Source of the DNA: Ignavibacteriales bacterium
GTDB lineage: Bacteria; Bacteroidota; Ignavibacteria; Ignavibacteriales; Melioribacteraceae
Length of the DNA stretch: 64,000 nt
Reading direction: 5' to 3'
Assembly: GCA_020061355.1 (NCBI GenBank)
Contig: JAGUYK010000039.1
Location: forward strand, 38,490 to 102,489
Positions within the stretch are counted from its first letter, which is position 1. Every line of letters begins with the position of its first letter. The notes beneath the pieces are model-generated. The model did not search any database. It was not told the DNA's origin and worked only from the letters and a program-made list of their open reading frames with translations. The translations under genes and the position numbers were made by a program. Shown one piece after another: positions 1 to 9,248 of the stretch.

Positions 1-930
1 GCTCAAACGGGTATGAAGTTTCTTAGTGTATCCACCGATGCAAGGACAACAGGTTTTTCTGAAGCTGTTACTTCGGTTGACCTTTCTACTGCATCTGCAA
101 TGTTTTATAACCCTGCAACAATGGCTTCCATAAAAGAATTTACTTCTTTAACGGTTGGAAATGTAAGCTGGATTGCCGATATCAATTACCTTCATTCCGC
201 CATTGCATTTGCGCCATGGGATGGAGATTACGGTGTGTTCGGTGTTTCTTTTGTATCTGTTGATTATGGTGAATTCATGGGCACTGTGGTTGCAAGCAAT
301 GAACAGGGTTATATTGATGTTGGTACATTTTCACCAACCGCTTATGCTCTCGGCTTCTCATATGCAAGAGAACTGTCACTCAAATTTGCAGTTGGCGGAA
401 GCATTAGATTTGTTAAACAGAATTTAGGCAGCAGTGTTATCGATAAAGATGATAACGGCAATCTTATTCAGGAGGATAACGGACTGGGAGCTGTTGCGTT
501 TGATTTCGGTGTGCTTTACAGAACGGGCTATAAGAGTTTGAATTTTGGAATGAGCATTAAAAACTTCTCTACAGAATTAAAATATAAGGAGGAGACATTC
601 CAGCTTCCATTAACTTTCAGGATCGGACTTTCGATGGATGCAATGGATTTATTTAATATCGATAAGAATACTCACTCTTTGCTTGTATCTATTGATGCCG
701 CTCACCCGAGGGATTTCAGCGAGCAGATTTATCTTGGCGCGGAATATACTTTTATTAACACATTTTCTGTCCGTGCCGGATTTGTATCTCCTGCAGATGA
801 ACGTAACTTTACAGCCGGTTTCGGTATCAAGAGAAATTTGGGCAGTATGAATTTGGGAATCGATTACGCTTATCAGCCGTTCGGCATTTTTAATAACGTT
901 CACAGGTTCTCATTTAATTTTGCTTTTTAG
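1..930 (+). CDS. PorV/PorQ-family outer-membrane barrel protein (5' truncated)
   Basis: The reading frame is open from base 1, so the window edge removes the 5' end. The first visible residues (AQTG) look like a signal-peptidase site, so nearly all the mature protein is present. It contains N-terminal motifs typical of the FadL-like PorV/PorQ family (SASAMFYNPA near residue 35) and then alternating beta-strand sequence ending in an aromatic residue (FNFAF), as expected of an outer-membrane barrel. Known family members act as accessory or shuttle proteins of type IX secretion. Here it is followed by an IPT/TIG lipoprotein and a secreted T9SS protein, which fits a surface-protein cluster. The internal ATG at 13 is not the natural start. 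A specific role in secretion is not shown. Confidence 0.75.
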   Translation, partial: AQTGMKFLSVSTDARTTGFSEAVTSVDLSTASAMFYNPATMASIKEFTSLTVGNVSWIADINYLHSAIAFAPWDGDYGVFGVSFVSVDYGEFMGTVVASNEQGYIDVGTFSPTAYALGFSYARELSLKFAVGGSIRFVKQNLGSSVIDKDDNGNLIQEDNGLGAVAFDFGVLYRTGYKSLNFGMSIKNFSTELKYKEETFQLPLTFRIGLSMDAMDLFNIDKNTHSLLVSIDAAHPRDFSEQIYLGAEYTFINTFSVRAGFVSPADERNFTAGFGIKRNLGSMNLGIDYAYQPFGIFNNVHRFSFNFAF

Positions 931-977
931 TTTAATTGGAAATGATAATTCATTTAAAAAATTTATTGGTATTGAAA

Positions 978-2162
978 ATGAAAAAACATAATCGAGTTAT
1001 TTACCTAACTGCGCTAATTACCCTTGGCTTTATAATTTATGGTTGTAACCAGGAGGCTGCCCCCAGTCTTTATCAGGAAAAAGATGCAGGTGCCACCCCG
1101 GTTGTCAGCAATGTTCTTCCTGCTAATGAAGCATTAGCGGGTGTTGCCGATATAACCATAAACGGTTCTAATTTTTCTCCTGTTAAGGAAGACAATCTTG
1201 TTTATTTCGGTACTGCACAAGCCAACGTTTTAGAAGCTTCGTCAACAAGACTTCTGGTTAAGGCACCTAACCTTATCAAAAATGATCTTGATCTTAAAAT
1301 AGCTGTTAAAGGCGCTGAGAAATTCAGCACTGTTGTAAAATATAACTTGCTGGAAGCCGTTGGTGTTTATTACGCCTTTACAAAAGGCGTGGATGATCCG
1401 ATGACTATTACAGTTGATAAGAATGAAAATGTGCTGGTTTATATTAAAGATCAGGGAGTTAGAAAAATTGATGCAGATGGAAAACTATCTGTATGGGCTC
1501 CAAGAGGTGCAGAATCATTTTTCTTCGATATGAAAATTGGTCCTAATAATATTTTGTATGGGACAAGAAATTTAAGAGCGATTTTTAAAGTTGAGGAAGG
1601 AAAACCTACTGCGACGTATTACGTAATTCCAAGAACAACTGTCGCAATGATTGCACTTGATTTCGATGAGAATTTAAATCTATGGACCGGAGGTAGCGGT
1701 GGATATTTCTATAGCATTACACCAGCTCTGGTTCAAACAGAATTCCAGATCGATTATACCATCTCAGCCATGAGGGTATATAACGGTTATCTTTATGTTG
1801 CCGGGAAAAATAGTACTGAAGAAGCTATCTACAGATACAAAATAAATTCTAACACTTCATTAGGTGATAAAGAAAAATATTTTGATATTGGGTCAGCATA
1901 CGGTTTACAAATGGTACGTGTAGGCTCCATGACATTCTCTTCGGATGGCGATCTTATACTTGGAACTGATCTGGCTGATGCATTTATCCTTTTCCGGAAT
2001 GGTTCTGCTTCGAGTCTTTATCCCGGTCTTATCGGTCCTTATGCAAGATCAATGGGTTGGGGTACAAATAAAAATTTATTTTATGTTAGGGAATCAACAG
2101 AAGCATTCTCATTAATTCGTGTTGATATGCAGAAGTTAGGCGCACCTTATTATGGTAGATAA
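978..2162 (+). CDS. IPT/TIG-domain lipoprotein with propeller-like C-terminus
   Basis: A predicted outer-surface lipoprotein of about 394 residues. The start is taken at the ATG at 978 because it gives a compact signal peptide with a lipobox ending in the Cys of IIYGCN; the longer frame would need a TTG start and a long hydrophilic lead. Residues about 35-115 form an IPT/TIG immunoglobulin-like fold (NVLPANEALAGVADITINGS). The remainder has short repeated blade-like segments (ITVDKNENVLVYIKD, LDFDENLNLWTGG), suggesting an NHL/SMP-30-like beta-propeller. It lies just after the PorV-like gene and before a secreted propeller protein. IPT/TIG lipoproteins in this lineage often accompany outer-membrane glycan systems, but no ligand can be assigned. 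Confidence 0.7.
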   Translation: MKKHNRVIYLTALITLGFIIYGCNQEAAPSLYQEKDAGATPVVSNVLPANEALAGVADITINGSNFSPVKEDNLVYFGTAQANVLEASSTRLLVKAPNLIKNDLDLKIAVKGAEKFSTVVKYNLLEAVGVYYAFTKGVDDPMTITVDKNENVLVYIKDQGVRKIDADGKLSVWAPRGAESFFFDMKIGPNNILYGTRNLRAIFKVEEGKPTATYYVIPRTTVAMIALDFDENLNLWTGGSGGYFYSITPALVQTEFQIDYTISAMRVYNGYLYVAGKNSTEEAIYRYKINSNTSLGDKEKYFDIGSAYGLQMVRVGSMTFSSDGDLILGTDLADAFILFRNGSASSLYPGLIGPYARSMGWGTNKNLFYVRESTEAFSLIRVDMQKLGAPYYGR

Positions 2163-2234
2163 TTTTATTAGGTAATTTATTGATCTCAATAAATGATTCA
2201 ATAAACAAACACTCAATCAACAAACGGAGGCATT

Positions 2235-3536
2235 ATGTTAAAAAAATTAACACTATTATTTGTTGTCGTTTTACTTACGGCAAGTTTAAGTAAAGCTCAA
2301 TGGCGCTATGATGGCCCATGGCCCAATGATACTCACAAAGGGGGAACTCATGGTTTGGAAGTAGACCCGGATGGGAAAATCTGGACAGCAAGCTATTATA
2401 CTATGCCTTACGGAGGGAAATTTGCTTCACCAATTCTGGTATTTTACCCTGATGGATCAAAAGTCGATACTATTTTTACAGTAACAACTGGAAATGTTAC
2501 TGATACTCTTGGACTTGGAGCACTAGCCGGTACAACATCTGGTACAAGAGGACTTGCTAAAGATGAAAAGGGTAATATTATTTTCTGTGCAAGTACTCCA
2601 AACAAAATGATAAAAATTGATTATAAAACCTACCAGGGTTTAGCAAGATATCTTATTAGCACCACTGCTTCTGAAATCGGTTCTTCTCCAGCAGGTCCGG
2701 CAGTATCAGAAAATGGAACGGTTTTCCTTGGTCCGGTTGTTGGTAATGGTGCTGCAACAGCAAAAATTGCAATGTTTGATAAAGACTTTAATTATTTTGG
2801 TAGTGCAGTAACTGCTCCTCCGGATATCGTTAGAACTTTTAAAGTCTCTAAGGATGGAAACACCATTTACTGGACAAAGTTTACCGGTAAAATGGGTATT
2901 CTTGTTTATGAAAGACCAAGTGAGTTTGATTTCTTCACCGAAAAAGATTCCATCGTTTACGGAATGTCGATAGAATCAGCCGCCTTGCATCCCCAAAGCG
3001 GTTTATTATATGTATCTAATGATTCAAGAGGTACTGAGAAAAAGTACACACATCTTACATGGTACGGTGTTAATGTTGCTACCAAGGCGCTTGCCGATAG
3101 CTTTACTTTACCAAGTCCTATAACTCCAGTTGCGCCTGATGAATTACCAAGAGCTATTGCCTTCAGTAATGATGGTAATGTTGCTTATGTTGGTTTATTT
3201 GGGAGAACCTTCGATAGAATTTTCAAATTTACAAAAGTTGGAACCTCTGTCGAAAAGTTAGATGAAATTCCAACCGGTTATCAGTTATCACAAAATTATC
3301 CAAATCCATTTAACCCAACAACTAATATTAAATTCTCACTCCCTGAATCCGGATTTGCAACATTGAAAGTGTATAACACTCTCGGTCAGGAAGTTGCAAC
3401 TCTTGTAAACGAGTTTAAGAACGCAGGTTCTTATCAGGTTGATTTTAATGCTAAAGATCTTTCATCAGGAATGTATCTTTACACACTTACTACAGGTAAA
3501 GCAACAATTTCTAAAAAAATGTTACTGGTTAAGTAA
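2235..3536 (+). CDS. Secreted beta-propeller protein with T9SS type A sorting domain
   Basis: A protein of 433 residues with a clear N-terminal signal peptide (ending near SLSKAQ), a central repetitive beta-propeller-like part (segments such as GLEVDPDGKIWTAS and GLAKDEKGNIIFCAS resemble NHL/SMP-30 blades) and, from about residue 350, a C-terminal sorting domain with the motif QNYPNPFNP followed by KVYNTLGQEVATLVN and ending in a basic KKMLLVK tail. That tail is the hallmark of cargo exported by type IX secretion and anchored or released at the cell surface. A good ribosome-binding site (acggagg) precedes the ATG. The catalytic or binding role is unknown. A perfect terminator follows, so this is the last gene of its transcript. 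Confidence 0.8.
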   Translation: MLKKLTLLFVVVLLTASLSKAQWRYDGPWPNDTHKGGTHGLEVDPDGKIWTASYYTMPYGGKFASPILVFYPDGSKVDTIFTVTTGNVTDTLGLGALAGTTSGTRGLAKDEKGNIIFCASTPNKMIKIDYKTYQGLARYLISTTASEIGSSPAGPAVSENGTVFLGPVVGNGAATAKIAMFDKDFNYFGSAVTAPPDIVRTFKVSKDGNTIYWTKFTGKMGILVYERPSEFDFFTEKDSIVYGMSIESAALHPQSGLLYVSNDSRGTEKKYTHLTWYGVNVATKALADSFTLPSPITPVAPDELPRAIAFSNDGNVAYVGLFGRTFDRIFKFTKVGTSVEKLDEIPTGYQLSQNYPNPFNPTTNIKFSLPESGFATLKVYNTLGQEVATLVNEFKNAGSYQVDFNAKDLSSGMYLYTLTTGKATISKKMLLVK

Positions 3537-3567
3537 TACTTTTTAGGAATTATTAGATTGAAACAGG

Positions 3568-3602
3568 TTCCCCTCTTAAGAATATTAAGAGGGGAATTTT
3601 TT
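3568..3602 (+). terminator. Rho-independent terminator
   Basis: A perfect 12-bp stem, TTCCCCTCTTAA at 3568-3579 pairing with TTAAGAGGGGAA at 3585-3596, around a 5-base loop and followed by six T. It lies 31 bp after the stop of the T9SS propeller gene. Confidence 0.93.
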
Positions 3603-3678
3603 GAAAATGATTTCACAGATTACTCACTCTTTTGCATTTAGTTCTGTTTACAAATTCATTTTTCAGAAAAGTAGTTGG

Positions 3679-3828
3679 TATTAGAGACCTCCGAAAAATT
3701 ATTTCTAGGCAGTCATTGCGAGGAATGAAATGACGAAGCAATCTCGATTTTGACTTAAAAAACATACTTTAGTTTGCTTCGCTTCGCTCGCAAAGACACA
3801 TTTTAGAATTTTTCAGAAGTCTCTATTA
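3679..3828. repeat. Nested inverted-repeat (MITE-like) element
   Basis: This gene-free stretch is built from two nested inverted repeats. The outer pair is 3682-3700 (TAGAGACCTCCGAAAAATT) against 3807-3825, whose complement differs at two positions. The inner pair starts GTCATTGCGAG at 3712 and closes with CTCGCAAAGAC ending at 3797. Both inner arms carry a CGAAGC box. TATTA occurs directly outside GAGAC/GTCTC on both sides (3679-3683 and 3824-3828), as a 5-bp target duplication would. There is no coding frame. It looks like a non-autonomous mobile element or a REP-type palindrome. Copy number in the genome cannot be seen from one window. Confidence 0.65.
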
Positions 3829-3850
3829 ATTAATTGGAGAAAATTATTAA

Positions 3851-5314
3851 ATGATTACTGTATTTCTTCCTTATAGCGGATCGCAGCATAGCATGAGTAC
3901 AGTTAATGAATTACTCAAGTGTAAACTCGTTTCTAAAGTTTATCTGCTCGCCAACGATGAAAACAGTAAAGCGCCAAAGAATTGTGAAATCTTATGCGTG
4001 AGCAGTTTAACCAGCTCAGATACGGTGGATTTGATCAGAGAAAAAACTCAAACGAAATATATTTGTCTATTTACACAGGATAATCATTATCAATTAGGTC
4101 AGTTTGCAATTGAGAGGTTTTATAATGTCGCAAACTCAACCGGCGCAGGTCTGGTCTATTCAAATTATCTTATAATGAAAGAGGATTCGGTAAGCAGACA
4201 CCCAGTTAATGATTATCAGTTAGGAAGTTTACGCGATGATTTCGATTTTGGATACTTATTATTCTTGAATAAAGAAATATGCACAACGCTTAATAATGAA
4301 AACAAATACAAGTATGCCGGAATTTTTAACCTCAGACTTCATATATCAAGGGAAGCAGAGATTATAAGAATTCCGGAATATTTATATACAACTATAGAAA
4401 CCGATACAAGAAAGAGCGGTGCAAAACAATTTGATTATGTTAATCCTAAGAACCGTGAAGTCCAGATCGAAATGGAAATTGCCGCTACGAACCATCTTAA
4501 AAATATAGGCGCCTACTTAAAACCTGATTTCAAAGAGATTGTAATTGAAAAAGGTGATTTTGAATATGAGGCATCGGTCATAATCCCTGTAAAGAACAGG
4601 GCAAATACTATCAGTGATGCAATCAATTCCGTCCTGTCGCAAAAAACGGATTTTAAGTTTAACCTGATTGTTGTTGATAATTATTCAACCGATGGAACAA
4701 CAGAGAAAATAAACGAGATTGCTGAGAAGGATTCCCGTTTGATCCAAATTATTCCCGAAAGGAAAGATCTTGGAATAGGCGGGTGCTGGAATGAAGCACT
4801 TCATCATAAACTATGCGGAAGGTTTGCCATCCAGCTTGATAGCGATGATATCTATGCTGGCGATAATACAGTTCAAACTGTTGTTGATACTTTCAGAAAA
4901 GAAAAGTGTGCGATGGTTATAGGTACATACAGGATGACCAATTTTAAGCTGGAGGAGATACCCCCGGGAATAATTGATCATAAGGAATGGACTCCTGAAA
5001 ACGGCAGGAATAATGCACTCAGGATAAACGGACTTGGTGCACCAAGGGCGTTTTATACACCACTGCTGAGAGAATATAAAATCCCTAATGTAAGCTACGG
5101 CGAAGATTATGCGATCGGATTGATGATCTCAAGAGATTACCAGATCGGAAGAATTTATGATCCGATCTACATGTGCAGAAGGTGGGAGGGTAACTCGGAT
5201 GCTGCCCTCGATATTGAAAAACAAAATACCTACAATGAATATAAAGATAGAATAAGAACGATTGAAGTTCTTGCACGTCAGAGGAAAAATAGAAATGCAA
5301 ACGGAGTTCTCTGA
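3851..5314 (+). CDS. Two-domain family 2 glycosyltransferase
   Basis: A cytoplasmic glycosyltransferase of 487 residues. The C-terminal half, from about residue 240, is a standard GT-A family 2 domain: ASVIIPVKNRANTISDAINS, then VVDNYSTDGT, and the metal/nucleotide-binding DSDD at 330-333 (QLDSDDIYAGD). The N-terminal half (VFLPYSGSQHSMSTVNELLK, LVYSNYLIMKEDS) looks like a second, degenerate GT-A fold. There is no signal peptide or membrane segment. The donor and acceptor sugars are unknown. It is the first gene of a tight + strand unit; its 3' end overlaps the start of the DUF4922 gene by 20 bases. Confidence 0.8.
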   Translation: MITVFLPYSGSQHSMSTVNELLKCKLVSKVYLLANDENSKAPKNCEILCVSSLTSSDTVDLIREKTQTKYICLFTQDNHYQLGQFAIERFYNVANSTGAGLVYSNYLIMKEDSVSRHPVNDYQLGSLRDDFDFGYLLFLNKEICTTLNNENKYKYAGIFNLRLHISREAEIIRIPEYLYTTIETDTRKSGAKQFDYVNPKNREVQIEMEIAATNHLKNIGAYLKPDFKEIVIEKGDFEYEASVIIPVKNRANTISDAINSVLSQKTDFKFNLIVVDNYSTDGTTEKINEIAEKDSRLIQIIPERKDLGIGGCWNEALHHKLCGRFAIQLDSDDIYAGDNTVQTVVDTFRKEKCAMVIGTYRMTNFKLEEIPPGIIDHKEWTPENGRNNALRINGLGAPRAFYTPLLREYKIPNVSYGEDYAIGLMISRDYQIGRIYDPIYMCRRWEGNSDAALDIEKQNTYNEYKDRIRTIEVLARQRKNRNANGVL

Positions 5315-6293
5315 AAGAAATATTTTTTTAGACGGGGATGATGAATCGGTAAATCTTCCAATTAAGGTTGAACGCCTGTTTGAGGATCAACTCCAGAATT
5401 GGAAACTTGCTTTCGATGGATATCAAAGTTTAACAAAGGTTCAAAAGAAACTTTTTGAATTCGACGACTTTTCGATTGAAGCACATTATAATCCGGGTAG
5501 GATAATTTCGTCATCAGCGAAGGTTGATGCAAAATCAATAAATGAACGTCCCTGTTTCCTTTGCGTAAAAAATTTACCTGCCGACCAGAAGGCAATCAAA
5601 GTAATTGGTAATTATATTCTTCTTGTAAACCCTTTTCCTATTTTTCATAAACATTTTACTATCCCAACAACCAAGCATGTGCCTCAATTAATCAAACAAG
5701 AATTTGAGAATTTACTTCTTATCTCTTCAAAGATTGGCAGCGGATTTTCGGTTTTTTATAATGGTCCTAAGTGCGGTGCTTCTGCCCCTGATCATTTGCA
5801 CTTTCAAGCCGGTAATTACGGCTTTATGAATATTGATAATGAATATGAAAATATTCTTAATAAATATGGGGAAATTGTCTATTCTGACGGCGAATTGATA
5901 ACTTCAGTTGTAACGGGCTGCTTGCGTAATTTCATCACCGTGGAATCGAATGATATTTCAAAACTGAAATCTGAGTTTGAGAAAATCTATAACGTATTAG
6001 GCGGGGATAAAACCGCTGAAGAACCGATGCTGAATGTTATATCTACTTATAATAATTCATGGCGTGTTCTGATTTTCCCGCGCACAAAACATAGACCTTC
6101 CTATTTTTTTGGAGAAGGGAAAAATAAAATATTAATAAGTCCTGCCGCAGTCGATCTTGGCGGAGTATTGATCTTTCCCAGGGAAGAAGACTTCGATAAA
6201 ATAACAATACAATTAGTCGTTGATATTTTTAAACAGGTTACATTTACCAATGAAGAGTTTAGAAATATTTCTGACAAATTGAAGATACGTTAA
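5295..6293 (+). CDS. DUF4922 / HIT-like nucleotidyltransferase or phosphorylase
   Basis: A protein of 332 residues. The ATG at 5295 is preferred over the one at 5262 because a gagga ribosome-binding site sits just upstream of it. The key motif is KCGASAPDHLHFQAG, with H167-x-H169-x-Q171. This is the HxHxQ form of the histidine triad seen in GDP-sugar and Ap4A phosphorylases of the GalT branch of the HIT superfamily. Such enzymes transfer a nucleotidyl group through a covalent histidine intermediate. Cysteines in FLCVKNL and PKCGA could bind metal, as in GalT-like proteins. It directly follows and overlaps the glycosyltransferase gene, which suggests nucleotide-sugar chemistry, but the substrate is not known. 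Confidence 0.7.
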   Translation: MQTEFSERNIFLDGDDESVNLPIKVERLFEDQLQNWKLAFDGYQSLTKVQKKLFEFDDFSIEAHYNPGRIISSSAKVDAKSINERPCFLCVKNLPADQKAIKVIGNYILLVNPFPIFHKHFTIPTTKHVPQLIKQEFENLLLISSKIGSGFSVFYNGPKCGASAPDHLHFQAGNYGFMNIDNEYENILNKYGEIVYSDGELITSVVTGCLRNFITVESNDISKLKSEFEKIYNVLGGDKTAEEPMLNVISTYNNSWRVLIFPRTKHRPSYFFGEGKNKILISPAAVDLGGVLIFPREEDFDKITIQLVVDIFKQVTFTNEEFRNISDKLKIR

Positions 6294-6312
6294 CAATTGA
6301 GAATTAATTAAA

Positions 6313-9240
6313 ATGAATTCAGACTCAATTCAACAATTGGAAAGATTAAAAGATAAGTTCGAAGGTGAAATTCTAATAGACGAGTTATCTAAAGTAATTT
6401 ACGCTACAGATGCTTCTGTCTACCGCGAAAAACCTCTTTCGGTTGTTCTTCCAAAGAACAAAGAGGATATTAAACTGATAGTAAATTACGCCAATGAAAA
6501 TAATGTGCCGATTATTCCAAGAGCAGCCGGAACCTCTTTAGCCGGACAGGTAGTTGGAAGCGGAATAGTTGTAGACATTTCAAAATACATGAATAAAATT
6601 CTTGATGTTAATCCGGAAGAAAAATGGGCAAGGGTTGAACCGGGAGTTGTTTTAGATGAATTAAATCTACATTTAAAAAAATACGGTTTGATGTTCGGAC
6701 CCGAAACCGCAACAAGCAGCCGTTGTAACATCGGTGGAATGCTCGGCAACAATTCGTGTGGTGCACATTCAATTCTATATGGATCAACCCGCGATCATAC
6801 CCTGGAAGCGAATGTAATTTTAAGTGACGGGTCTGAAGCATCATTCAAATTGTTAACCACGCAAGAACTTTTCGAAAAATGTAACGGTTCATCACTCGAG
6901 AATAAGATCTACAAGAAATTATATGATATCCTGTCGGACCCAAAGAACAAAGAAGAAATTATTAAAGAATATCCTTCGCAGGAGATAAATAGAAGAAATA
7001 ACGGTTACGCAATTGATCAGCTCTTAAAATGTAATGTGTTTGATATGGGCAATGATAATTTTAACATGTGCAAATTATTAGCCGGCTCGGAAGGCACATT
7101 GGCATTTACCGTTGATGTTAAGTTGAATCTTGTTCCGCTTCCGCCCAAATCTATCGGTGTAGTTGCAATTCATATGAACTCACTCGAAGAAGCATTCAAA
7201 GCAAATTTAGTTGCTCTTAAATATAAACCGGGTGCTGTTGAACTGATTGACGGAAAAATCCTTGAGTATTCCAAAGTAAATATCGAGCAGAAGAAAAATC
7301 GATTCTTTATAGAGGGCGATCCGGCAGCTTTGGTGGTTGTTGAATTTGCAAGAGATTCGGAAGATGAGATTAAAAAGATTGCCAGTGAAATGGAAAAGGA
7401 ATTGATTAATGAGGGTTACGGCTATCATTATCCCTTATTGCTGAATGATGATGTAAACAGAGTCTGGTCACTTAGAAAAGCCGGGCTTGGTCTTCTGGGT
7501 AATATACCGGGTGATAAAAGAACTGAACAGTTCATAGAAGATACATGTGTGCGCCCTATTGATTTGCCGGACTATATGAGCGAGTTCCAGCAAATCCTTA
7601 AAAAGAATAATCTTGATAGTGCATATTATGCACACCTGGGTTCGGGTGAGCTGCATTTAACTCCGATGATGAATTTGAAAGATTCATTCGAGGTGAAATT
7701 ATTTTATTCAATCACAAAAGAAATTGCTCATCTTGTTAAAAAGTATAAAGGTTCATTGAGCGGTGAACATGGCGACGGCAGATTACGGGGAGAATTCATT
7801 CCTATTGTTATCGGAGAGCATAACTACCAATTATGCATGGAAGTAAAAAAAGTATGGGATCCGAAGAATCTTTTTAACCCCGGAAAGATTGTCGATACCG
7901 TTCCAATGAATACAAATTTGAGATACGAAATTGATAAAAATCTCCAGGAGATTCCGACCGTTTATGATTTCTCGCAGACAATGGGAATTTTGAGAGCAGC
8001 AGAAAAATGTAATGGATCGGCTGATTGCAGAAAAAGCGATCTTATCGGCGGGACAATGTGTCCTTCTTATCGTGCTACACGGGATGAAAAAAACACAACA
8101 AGGGCGCGTGCAAATACATTAAGAGAATTTTTAACAAGATCTAACAAATCTAATCCGTTTGACCATCCGGAAATTTACGAAGTTATGGATCTTTGCCTCT
8201 CCTGCAAAGCCTGCAAGTCCGAATGTCCTACAGGCGTTGATGTTGCAAAATTGAAAAGTGAATTCCTTCAACACTATTATGATGCAAATGGAATTCCATT
8301 AAGAACAAGATTGATTGCTTATCTGCCCAAAATAAATTCACTTATTTCGGGATTCTCGGGTATCGTTAATCTATTCCTGAAATCAAAATTGCTTATGAAA
8401 TTTATCGGATTTACAACCAAGCGTAATCTCCCTTCTTTGTCAAAAATTACTTTTCTTAAGTGGTATAGAAAAAACCAAAAGCAGTACAGAAGAATCAGTT
8501 ATCCAAACGGTAAAGTATTGCTGTTTGTAGATGAATTCACAAATTATAATGAATATGAATTAGGAGTTAAAGCATTTCTTCTCCTTACATATCTAGGTTA
8601 CGAAGTTTTTGTACCAAAACACATTGAGAGCGGGAGAACATTTATAACGAAGGGTTTGTTGAGAAGAGCAAAAAAGATTGCTAACGAAAACGTATCAATA
8701 ATGAAAGATTTAGTAAGTCCGGATACACCATTAGTGGGGATTGAGGTCTCAGCAATTTTATCATTCAGAGATGAATATCTCGATCTTGTTGATCTGCAAT
8801 TAAAAAGTCCGGCAGAAAAAATTGCGGCATCTACTTATACTTTTGAAGAGTTTCTTGCTTCAGAGTTTAAGAAAGAAAAAATCTCCTCAGCATCATTCAA
8901 TAAAGATTCAAAGAAAGTATTGCTTCATGGGCATTGTCAGCAAAAAGCAATCGCCACCACCAAATCAACCATCGAAGCGTTATCGATACCGCAGAATTAT
9001 TCTGTTCAGGAAATACCATCGGGTTGCTGCGGAATGGCTGGCGCTTTCGGTTATGAGGAAGAACATTATGATATCTCAATGAAAGTTGGTGAATTGGTTT
9101 TGTTTCCGGCAGTAAGAGAAGCAGGTGATAACACAATAATATGCGCTCCCGGTACAAGCTGCAGACACCAGATTAAAGATGGCACCGATAGAACAGCTCT
9201 ACATCCAATAGAGATTATTTATGATGCACTTAAAAAGTAA
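6313..9240 (+). CDS. FAD-linked oxidase / Fe-S fusion (D-lactate or 2-hydroxyacid dehydrogenase type)
   Basis: A three-part fusion of 975 residues. The N-terminal FAD-binding type 4 domain (residues about 35-280) shows PIIPRAAGTSLAGQVVG and SRCNIGGMLGNNSCGAHS. A FAD-oxidase C-terminal domain follows (HLGSGELHLTPMMNL, SGEHGDGRLRGEF). A ferredoxin-like part carries CNGSADCRK with MCPSY and the cluster motif C628-x2-C631-x2-C634-x3-C638-P. The C-terminus has cysteine-rich CCG-type segments (HGHCQQKA, SGCCGMAGAFGYE near 900, CAPGTSC). This is the YdiJ/Dld-II/GlcD-GlcF-like architecture, oxidising D-2-hydroxyacids and passing electrons to quinone or a cytochrome. The exact acid (lactate, 2-hydroxyglutarate, glycolate) cannot be read from sequence. 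Only 19 bp separate it from the gene before and 8 bp from the gene after. Confidence 0.85.
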   Translation: MNSDSIQQLERLKDKFEGEILIDELSKVIYATDASVYREKPLSVVLPKNKEDIKLIVNYANENNVPIIPRAAGTSLAGQVVGSGIVVDISKYMNKILDVNPEEKWARVEPGVVLDELNLHLKKYGLMFGPETATSSRCNIGGMLGNNSCGAHSILYGSTRDHTLEANVILSDGSEASFKLLTTQELFEKCNGSSLENKIYKKLYDILSDPKNKEEIIKEYPSQEINRRNNGYAIDQLLKCNVFDMGNDNFNMCKLLAGSEGTLAFTVDVKLNLVPLPPKSIGVVAIHMNSLEEAFKANLVALKYKPGAVELIDGKILEYSKVNIEQKKNRFFIEGDPAALVVVEFARDSEDEIKKIASEMEKELINEGYGYHYPLLLNDDVNRVWSLRKAGLGLLGNIPGDKRTEQFIEDTCVRPIDLPDYMSEFQQILKKNNLDSAYYAHLGSGELHLTPMMNLKDSFEVKLFYSITKEIAHLVKKYKGSLSGEHGDGRLRGEFIPIVIGEHNYQLCMEVKKVWDPKNLFNPGKIVDTVPMNTNLRYEIDKNLQEIPTVYDFSQTMGILRAAEKCNGSADCRKSDLIGGTMCPSYRATRDEKNTTRARANTLREFLTRSNKSNPFDHPEIYEVMDLCLSCKACKSECPTGVDVAKLKSEFLQHYYDANGIPLRTRLIAYLPKINSLISGFSGIVNLFLKSKLLMKFIGFTTKRNLPSLSKITFLKWYRKNQKQYRRISYPNGKVLLFVDEFTNYNEYELGVKAFLLLTYLGYEVFVPKHIESGRTFITKGLLRRAKKIANENVSIMKDLVSPDTPLVGIEVSAILSFRDEYLDLVDLQLKSPAEKIAASTYTFEEFLASEFKKEKISSASFNKDSKKVLLHGHCQQKAIATTKSTIEALSIPQNYSVQEIPSGCCGMAGAFGYEEEHYDISMKVGELVLFPAVREAGDNTIICAPGTSCRHQIKDGTDRTALHPIEIIYDALKK

Positions 9241-9248
9241 TCACAAAA

